Shown: positions 1 through 11,412 of the stretch, piece by piece
Numbering within the stretch: the stretch's first letter is position 1
How the letters are laid out: the number at the start of each line of letters is the position of its first letter
Origin: Massilia violaceinigra
GTDB taxonomy: Bacteria; Pseudomonadota; Gammaproteobacteria; Burkholderiales; Burkholderiaceae_D
Assembly (NCBI RefSeq): GCF_002752675.1
Contig: NZ_CP024608.1
Location: 3,534,001 to 3,598,000 of the forward strand
DNA length: 64,000 nucleotides
Direction of reading: 5' to 3'
Program-made: the position numbers and the translations under genes
Notes under the pieces: model-generated
The model's input: the letters and a program-made list of their open reading frames with translations, nothing else
The model's database searches: none
Told to the model about the DNA's origin: nothing

Positions 1-1
1 G

Positions 2-3000
2 GACGACTACATCAAGGCGTTCGACGATTTCATTGGCGTCGGACTTCATGGCGAGGCCGTGCTCAGGCAAGCCGAGTCGTTCGCCGCGCTTCTGCGAACC
101 TTGGCGACCCATGCGCGGGGCGACGTATGTCGCTCCAAGCTAGTCGCCGCCGTGCTTACGATCGGGACCGTGACAGTGCTCGGCGAGCAGCCGTGCCTCA
201 TCATCCCGCCGTGGCATCCCGAGCGGATGAAGGCGTTGGCGGTCAAGACGCGTCGCGTCGCTGGACTGGTCACGCATATTCTCGGAGGCCGAAACGTCCT
301 CTTTGGAGATCGTGGCATATTCTTCCGCGAGTTCTCCGAGGAGCTTGCCCATCCCTTCTATCCTGAGATCGCCGTTGCCCAACGCGGAGGCTCCCCGCTC
401 CTTCTCACTGAATGCAGCACCGTCAACGGTTACAGTCTTTTTGAAGAGCCGGTGCGCGGAGGGGGCGAGGCGATGACCGACGTCGATCCAGCGGCGGCGG
501 CCAAGCAGGTGCGCGAGCTGCTCGAACGCTATATCGGATTGCAGCCGCACGAGGCGAGCAATCTAAGCGTCCTGCTTTATAACGCCGACGCTGCGGAGCT
601 GCCGTTGGCTGTAGTGAGAGAGCTTTCGAATATGCAGGCGGAGACGGGTTTCCAATGCAGCATATCGGTTCGACACCGCGACCCGGCCAAGCTCCGCCGG
701 GTCTACGCGGAGCTTGTAACCAAATCCGGCGACGACCCCGATTTGCCCATCGTCAGCGAGACTTCGGACAATTTCATTTCAAAGCTACGGATATCGGTTT
801 CGCCGTCGTCGGTCACTCCGATCGCCGCGGACGATGGTTTCCGGGCGTTCGATGTGGCTTTCCTCCATGACGTGGTGTCGCGAACGGCGCGCGTCGAATG
901 GATTAATGTGGAGTGGACCAATGAGCGTCCAAGCTTGGAACATGCCCCGTCGAGATGGTCCTACCGCAGCGTGTCCGGCGAGAATGAGCTCAAATCGACG
1001 ACTTTTCTGACCTGCCCGAGGCAGACCGCGTCGGGATGGGCGTATGTCTCGGCAGTCGCATCGGTGATTCGACAGACCGACCCTCCGGCAGGCGCCCTGT
1101 TTTTGCCTGCCCGCCAAATTTCGCTTCAAAACGAGGCGCTAAGCGGAACGATGACCGACGCCCATGCTTTGGCGGAGTGGGTGGCGACCTACGACGAGCT
1201 GCTCGACAAGCGGCAGCTGCAGGCGAATGGGGTCACGGTTGTTCGCTACCGCAGGTCATCCACGAATGGCCGAAACATGATCGTCAGCTCGACGTCGGAA
1301 CTGCGCCTTCTTGGCGTGCTCGCGCGCCGAAGGCTCACCGAACTTGGGCTGGCGTTCACGCCGCAGGAATACGATGCGGTGGCCTCGCGCATGAAGAAGG
1401 ATGCCCTGTCGGTGTCCGGCGACATCGTGCTTCGGGCGGCAAAGCGCGGAGTGTCCGCCGGAGAGATGGTCGGCTTGGTGCTGAGTCGATACATGCTCGA
1501 ACACGAATTCAAAGGCATCGTGGCGAAATCGCGCCAGTCGTTCAGCGTCTTTTTCCTACTCGACGATTACGCGGGCTGGCTCGCGCAGAAGGAAAACCGC
1601 ATTGCCGACATTCTCGGCCTCTGCGTGGAGGAGCGGGACGATGGCCCCCATCTCCACGTGGCGGTCGTGGAGTGCAAGTATGTCGGCGCCGCCGGGGTCG
1701 CCGAAGCTCGGAAATCGTCCAAGGCGCAGCTTATGGCGACGTTGTCGACCTTTCGCGCCGCCCTCTTCGGTGATCCGGGCCGCTTGGATCGGGACGTATG
1801 GCTTTCGAGGTTGGCCGACATGCTTATCGATGCGAACATCCCGCCGGGCTCCTCAGGGCTGCTCGAACGGGCGCGGTCAAGCCTGAAGGATGGGGCGGCG
1901 AAGATTTCTCTGAGGGGCTATTCGCACGTGTTCGTGCATACCGCTGACGCTGGGATGTCACGGTCGGCGTCCGAACAGGTGCTCGTCGATTCAACCGAAG
2001 GAATCCAGGCGTGGCAAGAAGTTTTCGATCGGACCGAACTGCGCTCGCTGGTCGAGATTTATTCGCGCAAGGGCAATCCGGCATCCGTTCGATCGAAGCT
2101 TGGTCCTGAGGAGCCATGGGCGACCGCGGCGACGCGACCGCCTGCCAACCGCGTCGCCTGGACCGCCACGATGGAGCAGCTGGCGGGGGGTGACGAAATT
2201 GGGCAGCAAAGTGTGGATGACACCACGGAATCGGCCATCGCAGGCGGCAAAGACGTTTCTGATCAGCCGTTCGCGTCTCGCCAACCCGATCCTGCCGACC
2301 TGTCAGCGCTTCAACCCCAACTTCAACCAGGTCAGCGCCTCGACAAGGAGAACGCTAACACCTCGACAGCTTTTGATAGCACTCATTTCGGCCGTCTCGT
2401 GACTGAGAGAGCTGCGGCCCAGGCCGGCGCGGTCGACGAAAGAGAGGCATGGGCCGACGAATCTACCCGCAAACTTAAGGCCGCGCTTAACAGCTACGGC
2501 ATGCAAGCCACGGTGCTGGGCACCCGCCTGACGCCAAATGGCTGTTTGGTCAGGCTGGCAGGTTCGGACAAGTTGCGGGTCGAGGATGTCGAAGCCAAGA
2601 GAACGCAATTGTTGACCACCCATGCGATCGAACTTGTGACGGTGCAGCCCAAGCCCGGAGAGATCGTCGTCACGATCGCCGCGGAAAAGCGGAAGTCTGT
2701 CTCGCTATGGGATTTGTGGGCCCGCCGCGTCCTCAACAGAAATGCGGCCGGCATCAACACGTCGTTCGTGCTCGGCCTGCAAGAAATCAACGGATCGATC
2801 CTTTACCTGAATTTGGGTTCGGAGTTTGCGGGCCTGTCCAGCCACGAGCCCCATTCGTTGGTGGCGGGGGGCACAGGTAGCGGGAAATCTGTCCTGATCC
2901 AAGCGATCATGCTCGACATAGCCGCGACGAACCCGACGGAGCTTGCGCACATTGTGTTGATCGATCCGAAAATGGGCGTCGACTACTCCGCGCTGGACGA

Positions 3001-3550
3001 TTTGCCCCACATGCGGGAACCCATCGTCACCACGAAGGAGCGAGCGACCGAAGTGCTCAAGGAATTGGTTGAGGAGATGGAGAACCGATACCGGACTTTC
3101 GCTCCGGCCCGCGCCCGCGATTTGACGACGTTCAACGCGAAGGCCGCCGCGGAGGACAAGTTGCCGATGGTGTTCTTGGTGCATGATGAATTCGCTGATT
3201 GGATGTTGGATGACGCCTACAAGGCGGCGGTGGGCACGGCAGTCCAGCGCTTGGGCGTCAAGGCGCGCGCGGCTGGGATCCATCTGCTCTTCGCGGCGCA
3301 GCGGCCAGATAAGGACGTCATGCCCATGCAGCTGCGAGAGAACCTGGGAAATCGCCTCATTTTGAAGGTCGCCAGCGAAGCGACTTCCAAGATCGCGCTT
3401 GATCGTCCAGGTGCGGAGCTTTTGCTGGGCAAGGGCCATTTGGCTGCGAAGCTTAATGGCGAGCAAGGTTTAGTTTTCGCGCAGGCTCCGTTTCTGAGCG
3501 ACGATGATATCAGTAGTGCAGTTGAGGCTATTGGCAAAGACAATCAATAA
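2..3550 (+). CDS. FtsK/HerA-like DNA translocase of a phosphorothioation-linked defence locus (5' partial)
   Basis: The frame is open from base 2, so the start lies left of the window; the GTG at 59 is only the first internal candidate. At least 1182 residues are present. The C-terminal ~300 residues form an FtsK/SpoIIIE-type motor: Walker A GGTGSGKS near nt 2868-2892, a Walker B-like hydrophobic strand ending VHDEFADW near nt 3180, and a sensor-like AAQRPDKD near nt 3295. The middle (nt about 1600-1685) contains ADILGL...VAVVECKY, which resembles the D...ExK core of PD-(D/E)XK nucleases. An acidic, low-complexity linker (nt about 2200-2400) joins the halves. Known analogues are DptH and SspH, large ATPases of phosphorothioate-dependent restriction modules. 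The sspBCD-like operon at 13.4-18.5 kb supports that reading. The exact subunit name is inference; a generic conjugation or FtsK protein is the alternative. Confidence 0.75.
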   Translation, partial: DDYIKAFDDFIGVGLHGEAVLRQAESFAALLRTLATHARGDVCRSKLVAAVLTIGTVTVLGEQPCLIIPPWHPERMKALAVKTRRVAGLVTHILGGRNVLFGDRGIFFREFSEELAHPFYPEIAVAQRGGSPLLLTECSTVNGYSLFEEPVRGGGEAMTDVDPAAAAKQVRELLERYIGLQPHEASNLSVLLYNADAAELPLAVVRELSNMQAETGFQCSISVRHRDPAKLRRVYAELVTKSGDDPDLPIVSETSDNFISKLRISVSPSSVTPIAADDGFRAFDVAFLHDVVSRTARVEWINVEWTNERPSLEHAPSRWSYRSVSGENELKSTTFLTCPRQTASGWAYVSAVASVIRQTDPPAGALFLPARQISLQNEALSGTMTDAHALAEWVATYDELLDKRQLQANGVTVVRYRRSSTNGRNMIVSSTSELRLLGVLARRRLTELGLAFTPQEYDAVASRMKKDALSVSGDIVLRAAKRGVSAGEMVGLVLSRYMLEHEFKGIVAKSRQSFSVFFLLDDYAGWLAQKENRIADILGLCVEERDDGPHLHVAVVECKYVGAAGVAEARKSSKAQLMATLSTFRAALFGDPGRLDRDVWLSRLADMLIDANIPPGSSGLLERARSSLKDGAAKISLRGYSHVFVHTADAGMSRSASEQVLVDSTEGIQAWQEVFDRTELRSLVEIYSRKGNPASVRSKLGPEEPWATAATRPPANRVAWTATMEQLAGGDEIGQQSVDDTTESAIAGGKDVSDQPFASRQPDPADLSALQPQLQPGQRLDKENANTSTAFDSTHFGRLVTERAAAQAGAVDEREAWADESTRKLKAALNSYGMQATVLGTRLTPNGCLVRLAGSDKLRVEDVEAKRTQLLTTHAIELVTVQPKPGEIVVTIAAEKRKSVSLWDLWARRVLNRNAAGINTSFVLGLQEINGSILYLNLGSEFAGLSSHEPHSLVAGGTGSGKSVLIQAIMLDIAATNPTELAHIVLIDPKMGVDYSALDDLPHMREPIVTTKERATEVLKELVEEMENRYRTFAPARARDLTTFNAKAAAEDKLPMVFLVHDEFADWMLDDAYKAAVGTAVQRLGVKARAAGIHLLFAAQRPDKDVMPMQLRENLGNRLILKVASEATSKIALDRPGAELLLGKGHLAAKLNGEQGLVFAQAPFLSDDDISSAVEAIGKDNQ

Positions 3551-4166
3551 GATGGCATACCGCTACTTTATAATGAAATTGGCAGATAACTTTTCAACCG
3601 GAATTTGAGATGACAGTATCATTAAAAAACTTGGACGCGGATGCTTATAGCGAATTGCTGGATATTTCTGAGTCTCATTTTGTGGACTTAAAGAGTTCAG
3701 CGATTGCGCCGAGCAAGTTGACGAAGACAATTGGTGACTGTTCAGTCCCTATGAACGCCAGATATTTGTTGTAAACAATTCCGATCACGTTCATCATGCT
3801 CGGATGGCAACGAAACCTCCTTCTCCCGACCTGACCTGCCTGTCCCACGAACAGAAGGACATCCTCATTCTGACGTTACTGGCCCGCTTGGAGGCGCTCG
3901 AATCGAAGGTCAACAAGAACAGCAACAATTCCAGCAAGCCACCCTCGTCGGATGGACTGACCAAGAAGACCAGTTCCTTGCGCGAGTCGTCGGGCAAACT
4001 GCCCGGCGGCCAGGCTGGCCGCAAGGGCACCACACTCAAGCAGGCCTTGCAGCCGACCAGCCACACCGATCATCCGCTGCCAGAACACTGCAACCGCTGT
4101 CAGCATGCATTGCCGCTGTACGATGCCGTAGTCCAAGAACGCCGTCAGGTATTCGATGTGCCTGTC

Positions 4167-5402
4167 GGGCACCTCGAATAACCCGTGATTTCGCGGTTGC
4201 CTGCGAACGGGGTGTTTGAATGTGGCCCGCATTGCGCGAGCGACGTTGTTTCCCGACCTCTTTTTCAGGCTACGTTGCTCAAATTCGGCGGCCCGAACGG
4301 ACCTCGGGCGTTAGAACGCCTCGATACCTGCCTCCTTCAAGTAGACGAGGCGCTGCAAGTTGTAGGCAGCGACCTTCCAGTTCAGGTGCAGCGTGGCGCG
4401 CGCCAGGCCAATGGAGCGCAACGCCTTGCCGCCCATCTGGGCCATGCCCGCGAACACGTGTTCGACGCGTGCGCGTGTCTTGGCGATGCGATGGTTGCGG
4501 CGCTGCTGGGCATCGGAAATCGGCTTGTCCTTGCTACCTTTGCGCTGGATGTGCATGCGCCAGCCCTGCTTGTTCAACCGCGCTTCGCGCTCGCCGTCGA
4601 CGTAACCCTTGTCGGCCAGGATGTTGCGATTCGTGTTGGAGGGATCGAGCACCTCCTCGAAATGCGTGGTGTCATGTTCGCTGGCCGTGCTGACCTTGAT
4701 CTTGCGCACCAGCTTGTAGCGTTTGTCGGCGTTGACCGAGACCTTATAGCCGAAGTAGGACTTGCCGTGTTTCTTCGTCCAGCGCGCTTGCGTATCCTTC
4801 TGACGCCGCTTGGCCGGCTTCCAGCCGGCCGGTATCGCGCCTTGCATGACCAGGGTTTTCTCTTCCTTGTTCAGCGACTGTTTCGGCGCCTGCACAATGC
4901 TCGCGTCGATCATCTGCCCGCCGCGCGCAATGTAGCCGTGCTGGGACAGTTGGCGATTGACCGCATCGAATACGCTCTCGCTGGCGCCGGCCTGGATCAA
5001 GCGCTCCTTGAAAGTCCAGATCGTCGTCCGATCCGGGATCTGACTACTCGCGCGCAAGCCGGCAAAGCGCTGGAAGCTCAAGCGATCGAGCAGCTGGAAT
5101 TCCATCTGCTCATCGCTCAAGTTGAACAGCTGTTGGATCAACAGTACGCGCACCATCAATTCGGTGGGGAAAGGCGGACGGCCGCCGCGCTCGCGGCTAG
5201 GGCGTGGTGCCGCAAGGTCGACCTCGGCAGCCAGGGCGGCGAAGTCGACATGCCGCTCCATCACCACCAGTGCATCGCCGAGCTTGTTCAGCTTGGCTTC
5301 GCGCTCTTGGTCAGCAAACAGACTGGTCTTGATCATGAAAAATTACGTCAGAGTCGAGGCACCGATATCATGCCAGATTCACGAGGGTTTTTCGAGGTGC
5401 CC
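4167..5402 (-). mobile_element. IS5-family insertion sequence
   Basis: This 1236-bp element has 18-bp terminal inverted repeats (4167-4184 and 5385-5402; gggcacctcgaa, then one mismatch, then aaccc). The 4-bp target duplication tgtc is at 4163-4166 and 5403-5406. Four-base duplications are typical of the IS5 subgroup. It is inserted in the first quarter of the outer transposase gene, with its own transposase on the opposite strand. Confidence 0.93.
4311..5336 (-). CDS. IS5-family DDE transposase
   Basis: The 341-aa protein is full length for the family. The N-terminus carries the DUF772-like region (GGRPPFPTELMVRVLLIQ, then SFQRFAGL). The catalytic domain contains MIDASIVQAP (first Asp), ILADKGYVDGE (second Asp) and TRARVEHVFAGM (Glu of the Y-(2)-R-(3)-E-(6)-K-type motif region). 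It catalyses transposition of its element. It appears intact and potentially active. Confidence 0.93.
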   Translation of the reverse strand: MIKTSLFADQEREAKLNKLGDALVVMERHVDFAALAAEVDLAAPRPSRERGGRPPFPTELMVRVLLIQQLFNLSDEQMEFQLLDRLSFQRFAGLRASSQIPDRTTIWTFKERLIQAGASESVFDAVNRQLSQHGYIARGGQMIDASIVQAPKQSLNKEEKTLVMQGAIPAGWKPAKRRQKDTQARWTKKHGKSYFGYKVSVNADKRYKLVRKIKVSTASEHDTTHFEEVLDPSNTNRNILADKGYVDGEREARLNKQGWRMHIQRKGSKDKPISDAQQRRNHRIAKTRARVEHVFAGMAQMGGKALRSIGLARATLHLNWKVAAYNLQRLVYLKEAGIEAF

Positions 5403-6005
5403 TGTCGTTGCGTTCGACATCGTGGAACACCGCACGCTATCCGTGCGCTGCCAGTGTGGACAACTGCACAGCAGCGCATTCCCGGCTAACGTGACCGAGC
5501 CGGTGCAATACGGCCCCAACGTGCGCGCGTTGGCGGTCCACCTCACGCAGGGCCAGATGCTACCGTTTGCTCGCGCCGCCGAGCTGATTCGTGACGTGTA
5601 TGGTCTCGCTATTTCACCCGGCACGCTGGTGGCCTGGGTAGGCGAAGCGCGCCTTGCATTGCAAGGCACGGCAGATCTGATCGCGCAGTATTTGCGCGAC
5701 GCCGCGCTGGTCAACGCCGATGAATCAGGCCTGCGTGTGGCTGGTCAACTGCACTGGCTTCATATCGCGGCCAACGACACGCTTACTTGGTACGGCTTGC
5801 ACGCCAAGCGTGGCATGGAGGCGATCACCGCGCATGCCATCTTGCCCCATCGCTCGGGCGTACTGGTGCACGACTGCTGGTCGCCGTACTGGAAACTGGA
5901 CGATGCCACACACGCCTTGTGCAACGCGCATTTGCTGCGCGAACTGCTGTGGTCTAATTTGCCCGGACACCTCAATAGGTGGAAAATCCACCATCTGAGG
6001 AGTAA

Positions 6006-7189
<1,184 letters not shown>

Positions 7190-7659
7190 CCACAGCAAAC
7201 TGCTGTACGTGAAGGAACTCACGGGACATCAGTGGCCCCAGACGATGACGGATTTCCTGCTCAGCGCCAATCAGCTATGTTGGGCTGCACGGCGCTCCGG
7301 AAAGCGCTTCAGCGAAACCGACATCGCTGCATTCACGACACTTTATGACGCCATCGTCGTTGAAGGGGAAGCACTGCATCCCGAGATCGAACTTCCCATC
7401 TGGAAGGGCGGCCGCGCCAAGCAATCGGTCGCCTGCAATCTACTCCGGCGCTTCCGCAAACATGCTGACGCCGTCCTGTTGTTCATTCGCGATCTCGCCG
7501 TACCGTTCACCAACAACGTGGCCGAACGGGCCGTGCGCATGCCCAAGGTAAAACAGAAGGTTTCGGGCTGCTTCCGCACCGTCGTAAGCGTCTTCCCACT
7601 GACGTCTTTACCGCCTGATCCGTCAGCGCCATGATTGAAGGCGGGGTACAAATTCAATT

Positions 7660-8058
7660 GTGCCCACAATTTCGATTATGGACACAAAAATTCAATCACT
7701 CACCACACCTCGCAAGCGCGGTCCCTACAGACAGCACAGCACGGAATTCAAGCGAGAAGTCGTCGCCAGATCTCTTGTCGCGGGCACGTCGGTGTCGCGC
7801 CTGGCTCGAGAGTTCAACATCAATGCCAACCAGGTCTTCACCTGGCGCAGACAATTCGCCGACCTGCACGGCGCGGTGAACGCGGCACCGGCCGCGCTGA
7901 TGCCGGTCACCGTTCTGGATTCGCCAGACGTGGCTGCCAAGCCTGCACTACCGGCTTCGGGCGTCATGCTGCTGACGGTGGGCCGTGCGCAGCTGCGGCT
8001 CGAAGGTGGCGTTGATGCGGTGGCGCTGGCCCAAGTGCTGGCGCGCCTGCTGCCATGA
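7660..8058 (+). CDS. tnpA: IS66 accessory protein TnpA
   Basis: This 132-aa protein has a helix-turn-helix of the IS3/IS911 OrfA type (STEFKREVVARSLV, then SVSRLAREFNINANQVFTWRRQF). TnpA of IS66 is needed for transposition with TnpB and TnpC. Its stop overlaps the tnpB start (ATGATC at 8055), indicating translational coupling. An alternative ATG exists at 7678. Confidence 0.9.
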   Translation: MPTISIMDTKIQSLTTPRKRGPYRQHSTEFKREVVARSLVAGTSVSRLAREFNINANQVFTWRRQFADLHGAVNAAPAALMPVTVLDSPDVAAKPALPASGVMLLTVGRAQLRLEGGVDAVALAQVLARLLP

Positions 8059-8402
8059 TCGGGCTGCCCGCAGGCACGCGCATCTGGCTTGCAGCCGGCA
8101 TCACCGACATGCGCGCCGGTATGAACGGCCTGGCGGCAAAGGTGGACAGTGCGCTTAAGGAGAATCCGTACAGCGGCCACGTGTTCGTGTTCCGTGGCCG
8201 GCGCGGCGACATGATCAAAGTGCTGTGGTGGACCGGCGATGGCCTGTGCCTGCTGGCCAAGCGGCTTGAGAAAGGCCGTTTCGTCTGGCCGCAAGCGAGC
8301 AGTGGCAGCGTCACGCTAAGCCAGGCGCAGCTGTCGATGCTGCTGGAGGGAATTGACTGGCGGCGCCCGGAACGGACGTGGCAGCCAACGTTGGCCTTGT
8401 AA
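8055..8402 (+). CDS. tnpB: IS66 accessory protein TnpB
   Basis: This 115-aa protein of the IS66 Orf2 family begins GLPAGTRIWLAAGITDMRAG and contains the family hallmark KVLWWTGDGLCLLAKRLEKG followed by FVWP. It overlaps tnpA by 4 bp. Its biochemical role is not established, but it is required by IS66-type elements. Confidence 0.93.
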   Translation: MIGLPAGTRIWLAAGITDMRAGMNGLAAKVDSALKENPYSGHVFVFRGRRGDMIKVLWWTGDGLCLLAKRLEKGRFVWPQASSGSVTLSQAQLSMLLEGIDWRRPERTWQPTLAL

Positions 8403-8431
8403 ACATGAAACGGGTCGCGTAAACTCGGCAC

Positions 8432-9997
8432 ATGCTCAACACCGCCGACCTGCCCAACGACATCGAAGCCTTGAAGGCTTTGCTGTTGGCACGCGATGAA
8501 TTGCTGTTGGCCCGCGATGAGCAGATCCTGGGCCTGGAAGCGCAGCTGAACACGCGGGCCGCAGAGATCGAACATCTGAAACTGATGATTGCCAAACTGC
8601 GGCGCATGCAGTTCGGCCGCAAGTCGGAAAAGCTCGACCGCCAGATTGAGCAGCTCGAATTGCAACTGGAAGACCTGCAGGCAGACGAGGCCGAAGCAGA
8701 GCGGCAAATGCCCGAAGCGGATCGGGCGCCGCGCAGGAAATCGGTGCGCAGGCCGCTGCCCGAGCACCTGCCGCGCGATGAAAAGGTCTATCCGCCCGGC
8801 GCCAACGCGTGCCCGGCCTGCGGAGGTGGCTTGCGCCACCTGGGCGAAGACGTGGCTGAACAACTGGAATATGTGCCGGCGAGCTTGCGCGTGATCCGCC
8901 ATGTGCGTCCAAAGCTGGCATGCAGCTGCTGCGACGCCATCGTGCAGGCGCCGGCGCCGAGCCGGCCGATCGAGCGGGGCATTGCCGGGCCGGGCTTGCT
9001 GGCGCACGTGCTGGTGGCCAAGTTCGCCGACCATCTGCCGCTGTACCGGCAGGCAGTCATGTATGCACGCGACGGTGTCGATCTGGATCGCGCTTTGCTC
9101 GCCAGCTGGGTCGGTGCTGCCAGCGCGCTGTTGCGCCCCTTGGTCGACGCGATCCGGCGCCATGTGCTCGCCGGTGCCAAGCTGCACGCGGACGACACCC
9201 CGATTCCGGTGCTGGCACCAGGCAATGGGAAGACAAAGACGGCGCGTCTGTGGACCTACGTGCGTGACGACAGGCCGAGCGGCGACACCACGCCACCGGC
9301 CGTGTGGTTTGCCTATACGCCCGACCGCAAAGGCATCCATCCGCAAACCCACCTTGCCAGCTATAAGGGCGTGCTCCAGGCCGATGCCTACACAGGCTTC
9401 AACGCGCTTTACGAGGACGGCACGATCCAGGAGGCAGCCTGCTGGGCGCATGCGCGCCGCAAATTCTACGACTTACATGAAGCCAGACCCTCTGCACTGA
9501 CGAGCGAAGCCTTGGGCCGCATCGGTGAGCTGTACGCGATCGAAGCGAAGATCCGCGGCAAGCCCCCGAACGAGCGACGCCAGGCACGACAAGCCAAGGC
9601 CAAACCGCTGATTGACGATCTGGAGCGATGGTTGCGAGGCATGCTTGAAAAACTCTCACGCAAGTCCGATACGTCGGCGGCGATTCTGTACGCCCTCAAT
9701 CTGTGGCCGGCGCTGGCGCGCTATTGCGATGACGGCCTGATCGAGATCGACAACTCCGCCGCAGAACGCGCTCTGCGCGGGGTTGCCATCGGTCGCCGTA
9801 ACTATCTGTTTGCCGGCGCCGACACGGGCGGCGAACGCGCTGCCGCCATCTACTCGCTGATCGGGACGGCCAAGCTCAACGGTGTCGACCCCGAAGCCTG
9901 GTTGCGCCATGTGCTAGCCCACATCGCCGATCATCCCGTCAACCGTGTTGACGAGTTTCTGCCCTGGCATTGCGCCGGGCAGTTGGCACCTGCCTAA
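8432..9997 (+). CDS. tnpC: IS66 transposase TnpC
   Basis: This 521-aa protein is full length. It has an N-terminal coiled coil (repeated [16 protein letters not shown]) and a zinc finger ([15 protein letters not shown]; then [14 protein letters not shown]). The DDE core shows [12 protein letters not shown] and [13 protein letters not shown] (Asp residues) and [20 protein letters not shown] (Glu). The C-terminal IS66 extension ends in DEFLPW. The element appears complete and potentially active. Confidence 0.95.
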   Translation: MLNTADLPNDIEALKALLLARDELLLARDEQILGLEAQLNTRAAEIEHLKLMIAKLRRMQFGRKSEKLDRQIEQLELQLEDLQADEAEAERQMPEADRAPRRKSVRRPLPEHLPRDEKVYPPGANACPACGGGLRHLGEDVAEQLEYVPASLRVIRHVRPKLACSCCDAIVQAPAPSRPIERGIAGPGLLAHVLVAKFADHLPLYRQAVMYARDGVDLDRALLASWVGAASALLRPLVDAIRRHVLAGAKLHADDTPIPVLAPGNGKTKTARLWTYVRDDRPSGDTTPPAVWFAYTPDRKGIHPQTHLASYKGVLQADAYTGFNALYEDGTIQEAACWAHARRKFYDLHEARPSALTSEALGRIGELYAIEAKIRGKPPNERRQARQAKAKPLIDDLERWLRGMLEKLSRKSDTSAAILYALNLWPALARYCDDGLIEIDNSAAERALRGVAIGRRNYLFAGADTGGERAAAIYSLIGTAKLNGVDPEAWLRHVLAHIADHPVNRVDEFLPWHCAGQLAPA

Positions 9998-11116
9998 CAA
10001 CACGCCGCTTCCCAGCGGTGTGACGCTATCATCAAGCAATTCGACAGCTGGCTCAAGACGGCGCTGGGCCGACGCTTACGCACCGTCGAAGGCGCCGACA
10101 ATTTCTGTGTCATTCGCTCCTGCCTTGATACGCTGCGCAAGCAGGGTCACGGTATGCTGGAAGTGCTACAGCGAGCATTCGCCGGTAATCCCATCCAGCC
10201 AACTGCATAGGCGCTGAACAGTCACGACAATTGCAGCATTTGCGAATACGAGCGGTGGCGAAATTTACATTGGAATCGAGGAAATGGTCGATTTGAACCG
10301 GAAGTATCGTCTCTGGCGGGGCTTCGAGGATCAGGAGGCCGCTAATCCGGTTTTCCAAGTTTTGGAGCAAATGAATCCACTTGGGAATAATTACGTCGCA
10401 GAATTCCTTCGATTCCCTGACGCCCCCGGAATCGTTTTACATTTAACGATTTTCAAGACTAAGGATATGGTTGCTGCGTCAGACGGGCGGTGCTATGTGC
10501 GTCGAAATGCACAGAGCCTGCCGGTTTCTGGAGATGACGCGCTGGAACGATTGAGGTATGACAAGGGTATAAAGTCGTTCGAAGACGAATTATGACATAT
10601 CGATTCAGACGAAATAACCAACTCTGCTACTGTGCTGTCATTCCTCTTAGACGTCGTGCCGTCAGGAGAACCAGGAGCTTGGCTGAGTAAACAGCGTGTT
10701 CTTATTGACGGCCGGCCTACTGTCGGAGGCATACTTTTGTTTTCGGATTGCCCACAGGCGATTCTAGCCAAGCGATCGGCAGTGAAGGTGTTGAGATATC
10801 AGACAAAACAAGACGCGGAACGTGACTATCTTGTTTTTGATCCGATAACTATCGAGGGACCCGTTTATTCCTTAATTTACGAAACCGTCGAAAAAGTTAA
10901 GGAAATTATAGAAGGCATTGAGAAGTTGGGACCAAGTGGCCTCCAAAAAATTGAATACCCTGAGGAAGCGTTACACGAAATTTTGACAAATGCTGTGTTG
11001 CACCGAGACTACAATGTTCAAGCGGATGTTCAGGTTAGGATATTCGATAATCGAGTTGAGATTGAAAGCCCTGGCCGCCTTCCGGGTCATGTGACACTTA
11101 AAAATATCGTAACTAT

Positions 11117-11380
11117 TCAGCCTGAATGACCAAAGCAATCCGCGTCATTCGCATCGGTGAAAGCGATGTCGCCTTGTTCGGCCGCCGCTGTGCATTCCCA
11201 TAGCCCGTCTTGATGCAGCGCGATCGAATCGGCATTTCGCAAGTAGAACTCATCGGGACCCAGGCCGTCCATCAGGACCGGACGACGCACCCGTTTTTGT
11301 TTTCCGTTGATGAAGATTGTCATGAACTGCGCCTTCTCCCTTTTCTGGGCGGAGGTCAGTTTGCGCTTCGGTTTGACCAT
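11117..11380 (-). CDS. Small passenger protein of the ISBst12-like element, function unknown
   Basis: This 87-aa basic-to-acidic protein starts MVKPKRKLTSAQKREKAQ and continues with FINGKQKRVRRPVLMDGL. It lies downstream of the transposase on the same strand, 32 bp after its stop. Its own stop codon lies inside the terminal inverted repeat, so it is bound to the element. The related outer element at 3734-10225 has no equivalent. I do not recognise the family; an accessory or regulatory role in transposition is a guess. Confidence 0.6.
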   Translation of the reverse strand: MVKPKRKLTSAQKREKAQFMTIFINGKQKRVRRPVLMDGLGPDEFYLRNADSIALHQDGLWECTAAAEQGDIAFTDANDADCFGHSG

Positions 11381-11412
11381 GGTATTGAATGCGATTGTTA
11401 ACTGTTCGGCCG

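Larger units (their letters stand above)
7584..10079 (+). mobile_element. IS66 element with tnpA, tnpB and tnpC
   Basis: This 2496-bp element starts gtaagcg and ends cgcttac, the classic IS66 tips. An 8-bp target duplication gcaccgtc lies at 7576-7583 and 10080-10087. It carries all three accessory and transposase genes and is inserted near the 3' end of the outer ISBst12-like transposase gene. Confidence 0.95.

Noticed and set aside
3554..3800. Free-standing 54-codon gene at 3610-3774
   Set aside because: Its first 41 codons are the AlbA_2 gene start; the rest is read-through into the terminal repeat of the inserted element.
4185..5489. Long plus-strand frame of 434 codons across the IS5 element
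   Set aside because: It is the antisense shadow of the IS5 transposase at 4311-5336, which has catalytic motifs and clean element ends.
7209..7634. Independent gene between the IS3 and IS66 elements
   Set aside because: It is the third piece of the outer transposase running into the IS66 end, with target duplications on both sides.
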